Positions 23,852-32,101 of a DNA stretch of 64,000 bases are shown in pieces (positions within the stretch are counted from its first letter, which is position 1; each line of letters starts with the position of its first letter). This stretch comes from Anaerotruncus rubiinfantis. GTDB taxonomy: Bacteria > Bacillota > Clostridia > Oscillospirales > Ruminococcaceae. The notes below the pieces were generated by a model. It worked only from the letters and a program-made list of their open reading frames with translations. It did no database searches and was not told the DNA's origin. Made by a program: the position numbers and the translations under genes. The DNA is taken from positions 1,564,614-1,628,613 of the forward strand of contig NZ_FKLA01000009.1 in NCBI RefSeq assembly GCF_900078395.1, in the 5' to 3' direction.

Positions 23852-26044
23852 TTGGCGAAAGACAAAAATTTACCGCCTGAGGACGGTCAACAGCTCGAAG
23901 AGCTGGACTGTCCGGAAGAAGAAACACAGGACTCCGAATCCGTTGAGGAGCAGTTTGCCGAGATCGCCGCGGACAGCGCGGTTCCGGACGAAACGATAGA
24001 ACCCCAAAAAAGGGAAGGGGAACCCGCGCAGATAAAGGATTTGTTTGTGGAACCCGAGACGGAGGACACGGGGCAGTCACGGGGAGACGGGGAACCGCCG
24101 CCTGGGACTTCGCGGGACGGGCCCGCGCAGGATGAAAAGCCGCCGGGCCCGTCCAGGGCAGGCCTTCTTTTCCAGAAGGCGGTCGGGCGGCTCAAACAGT
24201 GGTATTTTATCCGGATGAACCTTCTTTACCGGTATTTCTATTTTGTGGGTGTGCAGTTTTTACGTTCGACTCGGACGCGGCGCCGGCATTTCAGCCAGCG
24301 CTTCCGCCGGATGGAAACAGCGGCGGCCCACTGGGCCCGGGTATCCAAACGTAAAGTCGTTTTATGGGTGCGCGGAGGTTGGCGCGATCTGACCGCCCCG
24401 CTGCGGGAGATGCGGACGCGCTGCCACGATTTCCGTATGGAGCTGCGCGGCGCGCGCAAATATGGTTCCTTCGGGAAGGTGGTGCAGGCCTGCACCCGGT
24501 TTTTACGGTATTTCCTTATAAAAATCTGTCGTGCTTTCCGGTTTTTGCTCAATTATATGCTGCCGGTGGCGGGATGTATTGCTTTGTTTGTGACGATCAA
24601 CTATTTCAGCAACCTGACCCTTGCGCTGAAAGTTGTGTATAACGGTGAGGAAGTCGGCTACATCACCGACGAATCGGTCTTTACCCAGGCGGAGAACGCC
24701 ATGAAGGAGCGTATGATCCTGGGAGACGTGCTGGTCACTGACCCGACCGAGGACACCTATGACGATGCGCAATTCATTGCGGACGCAGGATCAGAGGAAG
24801 ACGAAAGCGAGCAGGCGAAGGCGCGGGAGGAACAGGAACGGGCGCGGGAGGCGGAAAAACAGCGCCAGGAAGTGGTGATTATCCCTCGGTTTGAGCTCAC
24901 GGTGCTGACAGCTCCGGACAAGCTCACCGATGTGGACGACCTGACCGATGAACTGATCCGGGCAGCGGGGAAAAACTCGGACGACCCGAACAGCGTTTCG
25001 ATTGAAGAGGCGGACGGCCTTTACATAGAGGACGAATATGTTGGGGCGGTCACCGACGGGACGCGGCTCTTGTTCGAGATGGACAACATGCTCAACCGTT
25101 ACCGGGAGCCGGATATGTCGGACAACGCTGTGATCCAGTTTGTCAAAAAGGTGCAGGTCAAACGCGGCCTTTACCCGGCCAGCTCGATCCGGCCGCTCAA
25201 AGATATTCTTACGCTGCTGGGCAAAGAGGAACGCGGCAAGAAGATCTACACGGTGGTCAGCGGCGACGACCCGCTCAAGATCGCTGCGAAAAACGGAATC
25301 ACCTTCGACGAACTCAAAAAACTCAATCCGGATGTCGACATCCGTCTGTTCCCGGGAGATGAGCTTCTGATTTCCCAGTCGGTGCCATACCTTGGAGTAC
25401 AGGTCACCGAAACGGTGAAATATGAGGAGGTCATGGATTACCAGATCAAGCAGGAAGTCGATCCGGATATGGATATCGGCTATACCAGGGTCAAGCAGGA
25501 AGGCAAGGAAGGACTGCGCGAAGTAACGGCGGAGATCAAGATGATCGACGGGATCGAGGTCGAACGCAACATCATCGACCGCACCGTCATCGAACAGCCG
25601 GTCGAACGCATCCTGATTGTCGGCGGCAACCAGCCGCTCAAGTTCCTGCCGAAATCCTCCTCGGGTGATATCCCGTCCGGCGCGTTTATCTGGCCGGCCG
25701 ACGGCGGCTATGTCAGCTGCGGATTCCTCGGCTATTACGGCCATACGGGCACCGACATCGCCGGAAGGATCGGCATGGGCGTGCGCGCGTCGGCCGCGGG
25801 CGTGGTGGTGGTTGCGAAGTATTCGGCTTACGGATACGGAAACTACATCATCATCGACCATGGGGCGGGCGTACAGACGCTTTACGCCCACAACAGCAAA
25901 CTGCTTGTGTCGGTTGGGCAGCAGGTCGAACAGGGCGAGCTGATCGCGCTGATGGGCCGTACTGGCAATGCGAGCGGCCCGCACGTCCACTTTGAAGTGC
26001 GCGTGAATGGACAGTATAAAAATGCAATGAACTATCTTAGTTAA
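23852..26044 (+). CDS. Membrane-anchored M23 metallopeptidase with LysM and G5 domains
   Basis: The protein of about 730 residues is a cell-wall hydrolase candidate. In order: acidic, disordered cytoplasmic N terminus (about 1-110), a basic region, a membrane helix (about 233-250, LPVAGCIALFVTINYF), an alanine/glutamate-rich stretch, LysM (YTVVSGDDPLKIAAKNGITFDEL), a G5-like domain (VTETVKYEEVMDY to GNQP), and a C-terminal LytM/M23 domain with HTGTD and HVHF zinc motifs. The start is ambiguous: AAAGGAG at 23836 fits the TTG at 23852 best, while ATGs at 23843 and 23846 are too close. It probably trims peptidoglycan crosslinks outside the membrane. Confidence 0.9.
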   Translation: MAKDKNLPPEDGQQLEELDCPEEETQDSESVEEQFAEIAADSAVPDETIEPQKREGEPAQIKDLFVEPETEDTGQSRGDGEPPPGTSRDGPAQDEKPPGPSRAGLLFQKAVGRLKQWYFIRMNLLYRYFYFVGVQFLRSTRTRRRHFSQRFRRMETAAAHWARVSKRKVVLWVRGGWRDLTAPLREMRTRCHDFRMELRGARKYGSFGKVVQACTRFLRYFLIKICRAFRFLLNYMLPVAGCIALFVTINYFSNLTLALKVVYNGEEVGYITDESVFTQAENAMKERMILGDVLVTDPTEDTYDDAQFIADAGSEEDESEQAKAREEQERAREAEKQRQEVVIIPRFELTVLTAPDKLTDVDDLTDELIRAAGKNSDDPNSVSIEEADGLYIEDEYVGAVTDGTRLLFEMDNMLNRYREPDMSDNAVIQFVKKVQVKRGLYPASSIRPLKDILTLLGKEERGKKIYTVVSGDDPLKIAAKNGITFDELKKLNPDVDIRLFPGDELLISQSVPYLGVQVTETVKYEEVMDYQIKQEVDPDMDIGYTRVKQEGKEGLREVTAEIKMIDGIEVERNIIDRTVIEQPVERILIVGGNQPLKFLPKSSSGDIPSGAFIWPADGGYVSCGFLGYYGHTGTDIAGRIGMGVRASAAGVVVVAKYSAYGYGNYIIIDHGAGVQTLYAHNSKLLVSVGQQVEQGELIALMGRTGNASGPHVHFEVRVNGQYKNAMNYLS

Positions 26045-26052
26045 TGGAAAGC

Positions 26053-26095
26053 GACCGCGCCGCGGGGAATACCCGCGGCGCGGCGTTTCTTTTTA
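26053..26095 (+). terminator. Intrinsic terminator after the M23 peptidase gene
   Basis: CCGCGCCGCGGG (26055-26066) pairs with CCCGCGGCGCGG (26072-26083), followed by a T-rich run. Confidence 0.88.
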
Positions 26096-26125
26096 AAATT
26101 CCTAGTAAAAATACAAAAATTGCTC

Positions 26126-26154
26126 TTTTAAAGCGCATGGTTCGGTGGTATAAT
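26126..26154 (+). promoter_or_regulatory. Upstream promoter candidate before murA
   Basis: A perfect TATAAT (26149-26154) with TTTTAA 17 bases before it lies almost 400 bases ahead of murA. The interval 26160-26360 holds no convincing ORF; it contains several G/C hairpins and could be a long leader or a small RNA. Confidence 0.6.
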
Positions 26155-26363
26155 AACCGCAGAACGGGCGCAGTTCGTTTCCCCCACGCGGAGCGTGTTG
26201 ATTACATCGGGAGCGCAGGAGACGCCGTTTTGCGGCTTTCAAATCGCCCATTCGATTTGCCAGCGGGCTTATGATACCGGTTTATGGCCGGGAAGATGAT
26301 TCCGCCGCGCTGGAGGGATGGCGCTCCGCCAAAAAAAGGGAAGGGATTTTTACAAAATAAGAC

Positions 26364-26392
26364 TTTTCTTTTCCTTTTATATTTGGTATAAT
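26364..26392 (+). promoter_or_regulatory. Proximal promoter candidate before murA
   Basis: TATAAT (26387-26392) with TTTTCT 17 bases upstream, in an A/T-rich stretch. The TATAAT boxes of this and the upstream promoter share the surrounding GGTATAATAA. Confidence 0.65.
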
Positions 26393-26533
26393 AATACGCG
26401 GATTTACTATTTGTAAAAAAACCGATTGCGGCAAAAAAATCCAAGACGGAATGCGGCGGTCGCGTTTTCTTTTTGCGTAGGGACATTTTACCCCAAAATA
26501 TGCGGGAAAACCCGCTGCGGAGGTTTCATAGAT

Positions 26534-27817
26534 TTGGAAAAATTTATTGTTGAGGGCGGCACCCGCCTTACGGGCGAAGTGACCATCAGCGGCGCGAAGA
26601 ATGCCGCGGTTGCGATCATTCCGGCAACAGTTTTGGCACAGGGCAAATGTGTCATTGAGAATATTCCCAACATCTCGGACAGCGCGGTGCTGTTTAAAAT
26701 CCTGCGTTCGATGGGGGCCGAAGTCCGGATGCTCGACCGCACCACTGTGGAAATTGACACCTCCTATATTGGGGAACCGGTCGTCCCGTATGAACTGGCA
26801 CGTTTTTTGCGCGCCTCCTATTACATGCTCGGCGCGCTGCTTGGCCGGTGTAACCGCGCAAGCGTATCGATGCCGGGCGGATGCAACTTCGGCGTTCGTC
26901 CGATCGACCAGCATATGAAGGGCTTCGAGGCGCTTGGCGCATCCATTTCGATTGACAGCGGCATGATCAATGCAAACGCGGACATGCTGCTCGGCGCGCA
27001 CATTTATTTTGATATGGTTTCGGTGGGCGCGACCATCAACGTCATGCTCGCGTCGGTCAAGGCGAAAGGGATCACCATCCTGGAAAACTGCGCGAAGGAG
27101 CCGCACATCGTCGATCTTGCGAACTTTTTAAACTCAATGGGCGCGGACATCCGCGGCGCGGGCACCGATGTCATCAAGATCCACGGCGTGGATATTCTGC
27201 ATGGGACAACCTATTCGATCATCCCGGATCAGATTGAAGCGGGCACCTATATGGTGGCCGCGGCCGCGACCGGCGGAGACGTGCTGGTCAAAAACGTCAT
27301 TCCCAAGCATATGGAGGCAATCACCGATAAGCTGGAAAAAGCCGGCGCGACGGTGATCGAATATGACGATTCCATCCGGGTCATGCGTGACACGGAGCTT
27401 TCCAAGGTGAATGTAAAGACACTGCCGCATCCCGGTTTTCCCACTGACATGCAGCCGCAGATGACGGCGCTGCTCTCAATCGCGCATGGCACGTCGATTG
27501 TGACCGAAGGGGTTTGGGACAACCGTTTCCGTTATGTGGACGAGCTGCGCCGGATGGGCGCGCAAATCCAGGTGGACGGCAAAGTCGCTGTGATAGAAGG
27601 CGTCCCGCAGCTGACCGGCGCGCCGGTCAGGGCGGTTGACCTCAGGGCGGGCGCGGCGGTGCTGATCGCGGCAATGACCGCGCGCGGCACGACCGAAATC
27701 GAAGATATCGAGCACATTGAGCGCGGCTATGAGGATATCGTGGAGAAATTGACGGCGCTTGGTGCAAACGTCCGCAAGGTCATCATTCCTGAAGGCAATC
27801 TCAAAGCGGCCCTGTAA
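26534..27817 (+). CDS. murA: UDP-N-acetylglucosamine 1-carboxyvinyltransferase
   Basis: MurA transfers enolpyruvate from PEP to UDP-GlcNAc, the first committed step of peptidoglycan synthesis. The 427-residue protein keeps the active-site K22-N23 in SGAKNAAV and the catalytic Cys117 in SMPGGCNFGVRPIDQH, the residue attacked by fosfomycin. The start is the TTG 10 bases after GGAGG; a longer frame to 26426 begins in the promoter zone and is rejected. It is followed by a terminator and then walJ. Confidence 0.97.
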   Translation: MEKFIVEGGTRLTGEVTISGAKNAAVAIIPATVLAQGKCVIENIPNISDSAVLFKILRSMGAEVRMLDRTTVEIDTSYIGEPVVPYELARFLRASYYMLGALLGRCNRASVSMPGGCNFGVRPIDQHMKGFEALGASISIDSGMINANADMLLGAHIYFDMVSVGATINVMLASVKAKGITILENCAKEPHIVDLANFLNSMGADIRGAGTDVIKIHGVDILHGTTYSIIPDQIEAGTYMVAAAATGGDVLVKNVIPKHMEAITDKLEKAGATVIEYDDSIRVMRDTELSKVNVKTLPHPGFPTDMQPQMTALLSIAHGTSIVTEGVWDNRFRYVDELRRMGAQIQVDGKVAVIEGVPQLTGAPVRAVDLRAGAAVLIAAMTARGTTEIEDIEHIERGYEDIVEKLTALGANVRKVIIPEGNLKAAL

Positions 27818-27827
27818 GCAATCGGCG

Positions 27828-27859
27828 GGAACCTTCCCGGTGTGGAAGGTTCCTGTTTT
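27828..27859 (+). terminator. Terminator after murA
   Basis: GGAACCTTCC (27828-27837) and GGAAGGTTCC (27844-27853) pair, then TGTTTT. The short T-run suggests partial read-through into walJ. Confidence 0.72.
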
Positions 27860-27880
27860 CATATGCCAAAGGAGGATATC

Positions 27881-28675
27881 ATGGCAAGGTTTTGTACGCT
27901 TTTTTCCGGTTCGAGTGGGAACAGCACCTGGATTGGCACCTCGGATTCGGCGGTGCTGGTCGACGCGGGACGCTCCTGCAAGCAGCTGCTTGGCGCGATG
28001 GCGGCGCGCGGGATTGACCCGAAATCGATCGGAGCGGTGCTGGTAACCCATGAGCACACCGACCATGTGAGCGGCTTAAGAGTGCTCCTCAAAAAGTTAC
28101 AGGTTCCTCTTTATGCCTCTGCGGAGGTGCTGGACCGGCTGCGCTGGGAAGGCGTGCTTTCGCAGGAGCAGAAGACGGTTGCTGTGAACGGCGGCGACCG
28201 GTTCCCGGTCGGATCATTTGCGGTGGATGCGTTCGATACCCCGCATGACAGCGTGCACAGCCTTGGCTACCGTTTTGAGGCGCCGGACGGCCGCCGGATG
28301 GCGGTCTCAACCGACCTCGGCTACATAAGCGACAGCGTTCGGGAAAAGCTGCTGGGCTGCGATCTGGTGCTGCTCGAATCGAATTACGACCGCAGTATGC
28401 TTTCGGTATCGGCCTACCCGTATTACCTGAAAAGGCGGATCGCGTCGAATATCGGGCACCTTTCGAATGAGGATTGCGCTGCGGAGCTGATCCCGCTGGT
28501 GCGCAACGGAAGCACCCGGTTCATTCTGGGGCATCTTTCGCAGAATAACAACATGCCCGAAATTGCCCGGCAGACCGCGATGGCGGCGTTCGCAGCGGCC
28601 GGGATGCGCGAGGGGATCGATTTTTCGCTGCAGGTTGCGCCCCGGAGCGAACCGTCGGAAATGGTGATTTTATGA
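27881..28675 (+). CDS. walJ: MBL-fold metallohydrolase, WalJ/YycJ type
   Basis: The 264-residue metallo-beta-lactamase-fold protein has the metal-binding HxHxDH (H57, H59, D61, H62 in THEHTDHVSG) and the YycJ-type N terminus ARFCTLFSGSSGNST. In other Firmicutes WalJ lies in the wal locus and is linked to cell-wall homeostasis and DNA replication fidelity; no walRK genes are seen here. GGAGG precedes the ATG. Its stop overlaps the rlmH start by 4 bases, the conserved gene order in many Firmicutes. Confidence 0.92.
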   Translation: MARFCTLFSGSSGNSTWIGTSDSAVLVDAGRSCKQLLGAMAARGIDPKSIGAVLVTHEHTDHVSGLRVLLKKLQVPLYASAEVLDRLRWEGVLSQEQKTVAVNGGDRFPVGSFAVDAFDTPHDSVHSLGYRFEAPDGRRMAVSTDLGYISDSVREKLLGCDLVLLESNYDRSMLSVSAYPYYLKRRIASNIGHLSNEDCAAELIPLVRNGSTRFILGHLSQNNNMPEIARQTAMAAFAAAGMREGIDFSLQVAPRSEPSEMVIL

Positions 28676-29154
28676 TTTCAGTCGATATCGTCGCGGTCGG
28701 AAAGCTCAAGGAAACCTGGATGCGGGAAGGGTGCGCCGAATATCTCAAACGCATGCGCCTGTGGGGCAGTGTCTCGATCACCGAGGTGGAGGAATTCCGC
28801 CTGCCGGACGATCCGTCCCCCGCACAAATTGCGGCCTGTATCGAAAAGGAAGGGGAGCGGATTCTTCAGAAACTGCCGAAGGGCGCGGCGCTTGTCGCCA
28901 TGTGTATCGAAGGCAGACAGCTTTCCTCCGAGGGGCTCGCGCAATTTTTTGAAAAAACGGCGAACAGCGGGACAAGCACGGCCGCGTTCGTGATCGGGGG
29001 CTCCTATGGCCTCTCCGAAGCGGTGAAGCAGCGGGCTGCGCTGCGGCTCTCGATGTCCCCGATGACCTTTCCGCATCAGCTCGCGCGGGTGATGCTCTGC
29101 GAGCAGGTTTACCGGGCGTTTTCGATCAACGCGCACGCGAAATATCACAAATAA
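28672..29154 (+). CDS. rlmH: 23S rRNA pseudouridine-1915 N3-methyltransferase
   Basis: RlmH is a SPOUT-class methyltransferase acting on helix 69 of 23S rRNA. The length of 160 residues is exact for the family. Visible signatures are VAVGKLKETWMREGCAEYLKR at the N terminus region (residues 6-26), FVIGGSYGLSEAV (the SAM knot), and the terminal HQLARVMLCEQVYRAFSI before AKYHK. It is translationally coupled to walJ through an ATGA overlap and ends at a strong terminator. Confidence 0.97.
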   Translation: MISVDIVAVGKLKETWMREGCAEYLKRMRLWGSVSITEVEEFRLPDDPSPAQIAACIEKEGERILQKLPKGAALVAMCIEGRQLSSEGLAQFFEKTANSGTSTAAFVIGGSYGLSEAVKQRAALRLSMSPMTFPHQLARVMLCEQVYRAFSINAHAKYHK

Positions 29155-29183
29155 AAAAGCAGCCGCATGCGGCTGCTTTTTTT
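29155..29183. terminator. Bidirectional terminator between rlmH and the Dabb gene
   Basis: GCAGCCGCATGCGGCTGC is self-complementary and is flanked by six A on the left and seven T on the right. Confidence 0.92.
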
Positions 29184-29194
29184 GCGCTGCGCGC

Positions 29195-29491
29195 TCAGAT
29201 TTCGTAATCCGCGATGTCGCGTTCGGTGATCACCTTGCGGATGAATTCCCGGGCTTTGAGATGTTCCGGGTGCTGTTCGTAAACGGCGAGCGCCTCCCGT
29301 GTGGCAAATTCGCTGTAGAGTGCGAGGTCGAACCCCTTGGGGTTAAAAGTACGGCTGACCTCCAGCTTTAGAAGGCCGTCGATTTTTCCAACGAGCGCTT
29401 CAAGCGATTCCTTGATGCGCGCCGCATTGTCGTCGCGGGAGCTGCCTTCAGCGACCTCCTCAAGTTTCCATAGGACGATATGTTTTACCAT
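29195..29491 (-). CDS. Dabb-domain (stress-responsive A/B barrel) protein
   Basis: The 98-residue protein starts MVKHIVLWKL, the Dabb signature, and continues with KESLEALVGKIDGLLKLEVSRTFNP and FDLALYSEFATREALAVYEQHPEH. Dabb proteins are small dimeric ferredoxin-like barrels; roles range from stress response to polyketide cyclisation, and no function can be assigned here. GGAGGG precedes the ATG at 29491; the upstream extension is rejected. Confidence 0.88.
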   Translation of the reverse strand: MVKHIVLWKLEEVAEGSSRDDNAARIKESLEALVGKIDGLLKLEVSRTFNPKGFDLALYSEFATREALAVYEQHPEHLKAREFIRKVITERDIADYEI

Positions 29492-29606
29492 GCCGGTTCC
29501 CTCCATCCCTTTCTGTACCAACATCCTAACACAAAGAGTATGGCGGTGCAAGGTCCGCTTATGCCGATTTAACGGCTTTTCACGGAATCTTTACGCCGGA
29601 CGGGAT

Positions 29607-31133
29607 CTACCGGCCCCAGTATTTGCGGTCGAGGCTGCGGTATTGCACGGCCTCGGAAATGTGGATGGAATCGATGCATTCGCTTCCGGCAAGGTCGGCG
29701 ATGGTGCGCGCCACCTTGAGAATGCGGTCATAAGCGCGTCCGGAAAGGCCGAGCTTTTGGAACACGCCGCTGAAGAGTTTTTCAGCGGCGGGCGTGAGCG
29801 GGCAAGCCTGCTGGAGCATGGCGGGCGGGATAGCGGCGTTGCAGTGGACGCTGGAGCCCGCGAAGCGCTTTTGCTGGACGGCACGGGCGTCCTGCACCCG
29901 CGCCTTGACTGCGGCGGAGGATTCCTCCTTGCCCGCTGCGGAGATCTGCTCATAATTGACCGGCAGTACCTCAACGTGCAGGTCGATCCGGTCAAGCAGC
30001 GGGCCGGAGACCTTGCCGAGGTAACCGGTGATTTTTGCTTCGGAACAGATACATTCCCTGGTGGGATGCCCAAAGTAACCGCATGGACAGGGATTCATCG
30101 CGGCGACCAGCATGAAGCGGCTGGGATATGAAAGCCGCGCGTTGACCCGCGAGATGGTGAGCGCGCCGTCCTCCAGCGGCTGGCGCAGCGCCTCCATCGC
30201 CTGACGGTTGAATTCCGGCAGCTCGTCCAAAAAGAGCACGCCATTATGCGCAAGCGAAATTTCACCTGGCCGTGGGACGCTGCCGCCGCCGCAGAGCCCC
30301 GCGGCGGAAACGGTGTGGTGCGGGGCGCGAAACGGCCGGACATTGATGAGCGGCGCGTTTGCGGGCAACTGCCCGCAGGCAGAATAGATCTTGGTGGTTT
30401 CAACCGCTTCTTCCCGGCTCATCTCCGGCAGGATCGAAGGCAGGCGTTTGGCAAGCATGCTCTTGCCGGTGCCGGGCGCGCCGATCAGCAGGACGTTGTG
30501 TCCGCCCGCAGCCGCGATTTCGAGCGCGCGTTTGGCGACCTGCTGGCCTTTGACATCGCAGAAGTCAGGCAGCGGCGGTTGCGGGATCGCTTCAAACGGG
30601 ACGGCTTTGGCGGCTTCCAGCCCGCCGTCCCCGCGCAGAAAAGCGACCAGTTCCCCAACGCTGCGCACCGCGTAAACTGCGAGATCCTGGACTGCGCAAG
30701 CCTCGGCCGCGTTCTGCCAGGGGATAAAGACGCGCCGGACGCCCTGCTTTGCCGCGCCGAGCAGCATCGGCAGAACACCGTTTACACGGCGCAGCTCGCC
30801 GGACAGCGAAAGCTCTCCCAGAAATGCGTCCGACCGGCCCACAGGGGGAAGCGTGCCCTGTGCGCAGAGCAGGCCGATGAAGACCGGCAGATCGTAAAGC
30901 GAACCCGCCTTTTTCACATCGGCGGGAGCGAGATTCACGACGATGCGCCCATCGGGAAAAGGGAACCCGCAGTTTGAAAAGACCGAACGCACCCGTTCGC
31001 GGGATTCACGCACTGCTGCGTCGGGCAGCCCGACGATATCAAAGGCGGGCATCTGGCGGGCGACGTTCACCTCAACGGTGACGGAGAAAGGTTCGATCCC
31101 CATAAGCCCCAGGCTTTGGATGGTTGCAAGCAT
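29607..31133 (-). CDS. YifB/ComM-family Mg-chelatase-like AAA+ ATPase
   Basis: The 508-residue protein has the Lon-protease-like N-terminal part (residues about 20-125: FDIVGLPDAAVRESRERVR, LPVFIGLLCAQ), the AAA+ module with Walker A GAPGTGKSM (about 217), the Walker B region GVLFLDELPEF, and the Mg-chelatase C-terminal part (LSGRAYDRILKVARTIADL). In other bacteria ComM/YifB is a hexameric helicase helping branch migration during natural transformation. It sits alone on the minus strand with no dprA beside it. Confidence 0.95.
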   Translation of the reverse strand: MLATIQSLGLMGIEPFSVTVEVNVARQMPAFDIVGLPDAAVRESRERVRSVFSNCGFPFPDGRIVVNLAPADVKKAGSLYDLPVFIGLLCAQGTLPPVGRSDAFLGELSLSGELRRVNGVLPMLLGAAKQGVRRVFIPWQNAAEACAVQDLAVYAVRSVGELVAFLRGDGGLEAAKAVPFEAIPQPPLPDFCDVKGQQVAKRALEIAAAGGHNVLLIGAPGTGKSMLAKRLPSILPEMSREEAVETTKIYSACGQLPANAPLINVRPFRAPHHTVSAAGLCGGGSVPRPGEISLAHNGVLFLDELPEFNRQAMEALRQPLEDGALTISRVNARLSYPSRFMLVAAMNPCPCGYFGHPTRECICSEAKITGYLGKVSGPLLDRIDLHVEVLPVNYEQISAAGKEESSAAVKARVQDARAVQQKRFAGSSVHCNAAIPPAMLQQACPLTPAAEKLFSGVFQKLGLSGRAYDRILKVARTIADLAGSECIDSIHISEAVQYRSLDRKYWGR

Positions 31134-31215
31134 CGAGTGTCATCCTTTCAAACTGGTTGATACTCTTATCATACTACAGATTTTACCAAATGGAAATTGT
31201 CTTTTAGGGCCAGTC

Positions 31216-31785
31216 TCAGCCGAGCATGTGCTCAATGAAAATTTTGAGCCCGATCCCCACCAGGATGATTCCGCCAAAGATCTCCGCCCGGGTGCCAAGC
31301 AGCAGCCCAAACCGTTTGCCGAGCACCGCGCCGACGAGGCAGCAGGAGAAGGTGACCACCCCGATGAATCCGGCGGCCAGCAGGATGTTCACCTGCATGA
31401 CCGCAAAACTGATGCCGACCGCGAGCGCGTCGATACTGGTGGCGACCGCCTGTAAAAGCAAGGTGCGCCCATCGAACGAGCGGGAGGGATCGCAGGCTTC
31501 CGGGTTTCGCAGGTCCTGGATGCCGTCAAAGACCATCTTGCCGCCGATGAAACCGAGCAGGATGAGCGCGATCCAGTGGTCGAGCGAACTGATCGCGTCA
31601 CTGAAAGTGCGCCCGGCAAAGAAGCCGGCGATCGGCATGAGCATTTGGAACAGCCCGAACGCGAACGAGGAGGCGACCGCCTGCCTGCGGTGGAAATTGC
31701 GGTAACACATTCCGTTTGAAATCGAGACGGCAAATGCGTCCATTGAAAGCCCGAGGGCCAGCAGAAACAGCGTGATGGTTCCCAT
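31216..31785 (-). CDS. mntP: Manganese efflux pump MntP
   Basis: The 189-residue, six-helix membrane protein exports Mn2+. Typical MntP features are the N-terminal LALGLSMDAFAVSISNG and the repeated LLQAVATSIDALAVGISFA, each with a conserved Asp in the membrane, plus GFIGGKMVFDGI. AAAGGGG precedes the ATG. The upstream yybP-ykoY-type riboswitch supports the assignment, because that aptamer senses Mn2+ and commonly controls mntP. Confidence 0.96.
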   Translation of the reverse strand: MGTITLFLLALGLSMDAFAVSISNGMCYRNFHRRQAVASSFAFGLFQMLMPIAGFFAGRTFSDAISSLDHWIALILLGFIGGKMVFDGIQDLRNPEACDPSRSFDGRTLLLQAVATSIDALAVGISFAVMQVNILLAAGFIGVVTFSCCLVGAVLGKRFGLLLGTRAEIFGGIILVGIGLKIFIEHMLG

Positions 31786-31810
31786 GTTTTCATAACCCCT
31801 TTGTATTTAC

Positions 31811-31940
31811 ACAAAATAAAAGGCCCATAGACAGCCGAAGCCGTCCATGAGTCTTGTTCTTTCAGGCAGGCCAGGCCCAGTACGGGCCATTATGTTGACC
31901 AGCCACGCGGAAAACCGCGCAAACTACTCCCCCATGCGGA
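31811..31940 (-). promoter_or_regulatory. yybP-ykoY manganese riboswitch with terminator
   Basis: Read on the minus strand, the leader begins with GGGGGAGTAGTTT (complement of 31921-31934), has internal hairpins, and closes with AAGAACAAGACTC, matching the two conserved internal-loop strands of the yybP-ykoY aptamer. A hairpin with arms CATGGACGGC and GGCTGTCTATG followed by T-rich sequence (31811-31849) lies between aptamer and mntP and should be the expression platform. Mn2+ binding is expected to turn mntP on. Confidence 0.85.
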
Positions 31941-31952
31941 AAATGTTACCTC

Positions 31953-31981
31953 AGTATAACATGAAAGCACGTCAAATGCAA
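31953..31981 (-). promoter_or_regulatory. Promoter of the mntP riboswitch transcript
   Basis: On the minus strand TTGCAT (31976-31981) and TATACT (31953-31958) are 17 bases apart, immediately upstream of the aptamer. Confidence 0.78.
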
Positions 31982-32023
31982 GCGGGAAATAAGCGCTGCG
32001 CGGCGGGAATCCCCGAAATTCGA

Positions 32024-32052
32024 TTGACATTAAATGGGACAAACAGTATCAT
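32024..32052 (+). promoter_or_regulatory. Sigma-A promoter of the phosphoglucomutase gene
   Basis: TTGACA (32024-32029) and TATCAT (32047-32052), 17-base spacing, about 50 bases before the ATG. Confidence 0.82.
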
Positions 32053-32101
32053 AGTATTTAATGAATCGCCATTCTGAATCTGAGTATGGAGGACAGAATT
32101 T

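Noticed and set aside
24791..25990. 399-codon open frame antisense to the M23 peptidase gene
   Set aside because: The sense strand has LysM, G5 and M23 motifs; the antisense product lacks any.
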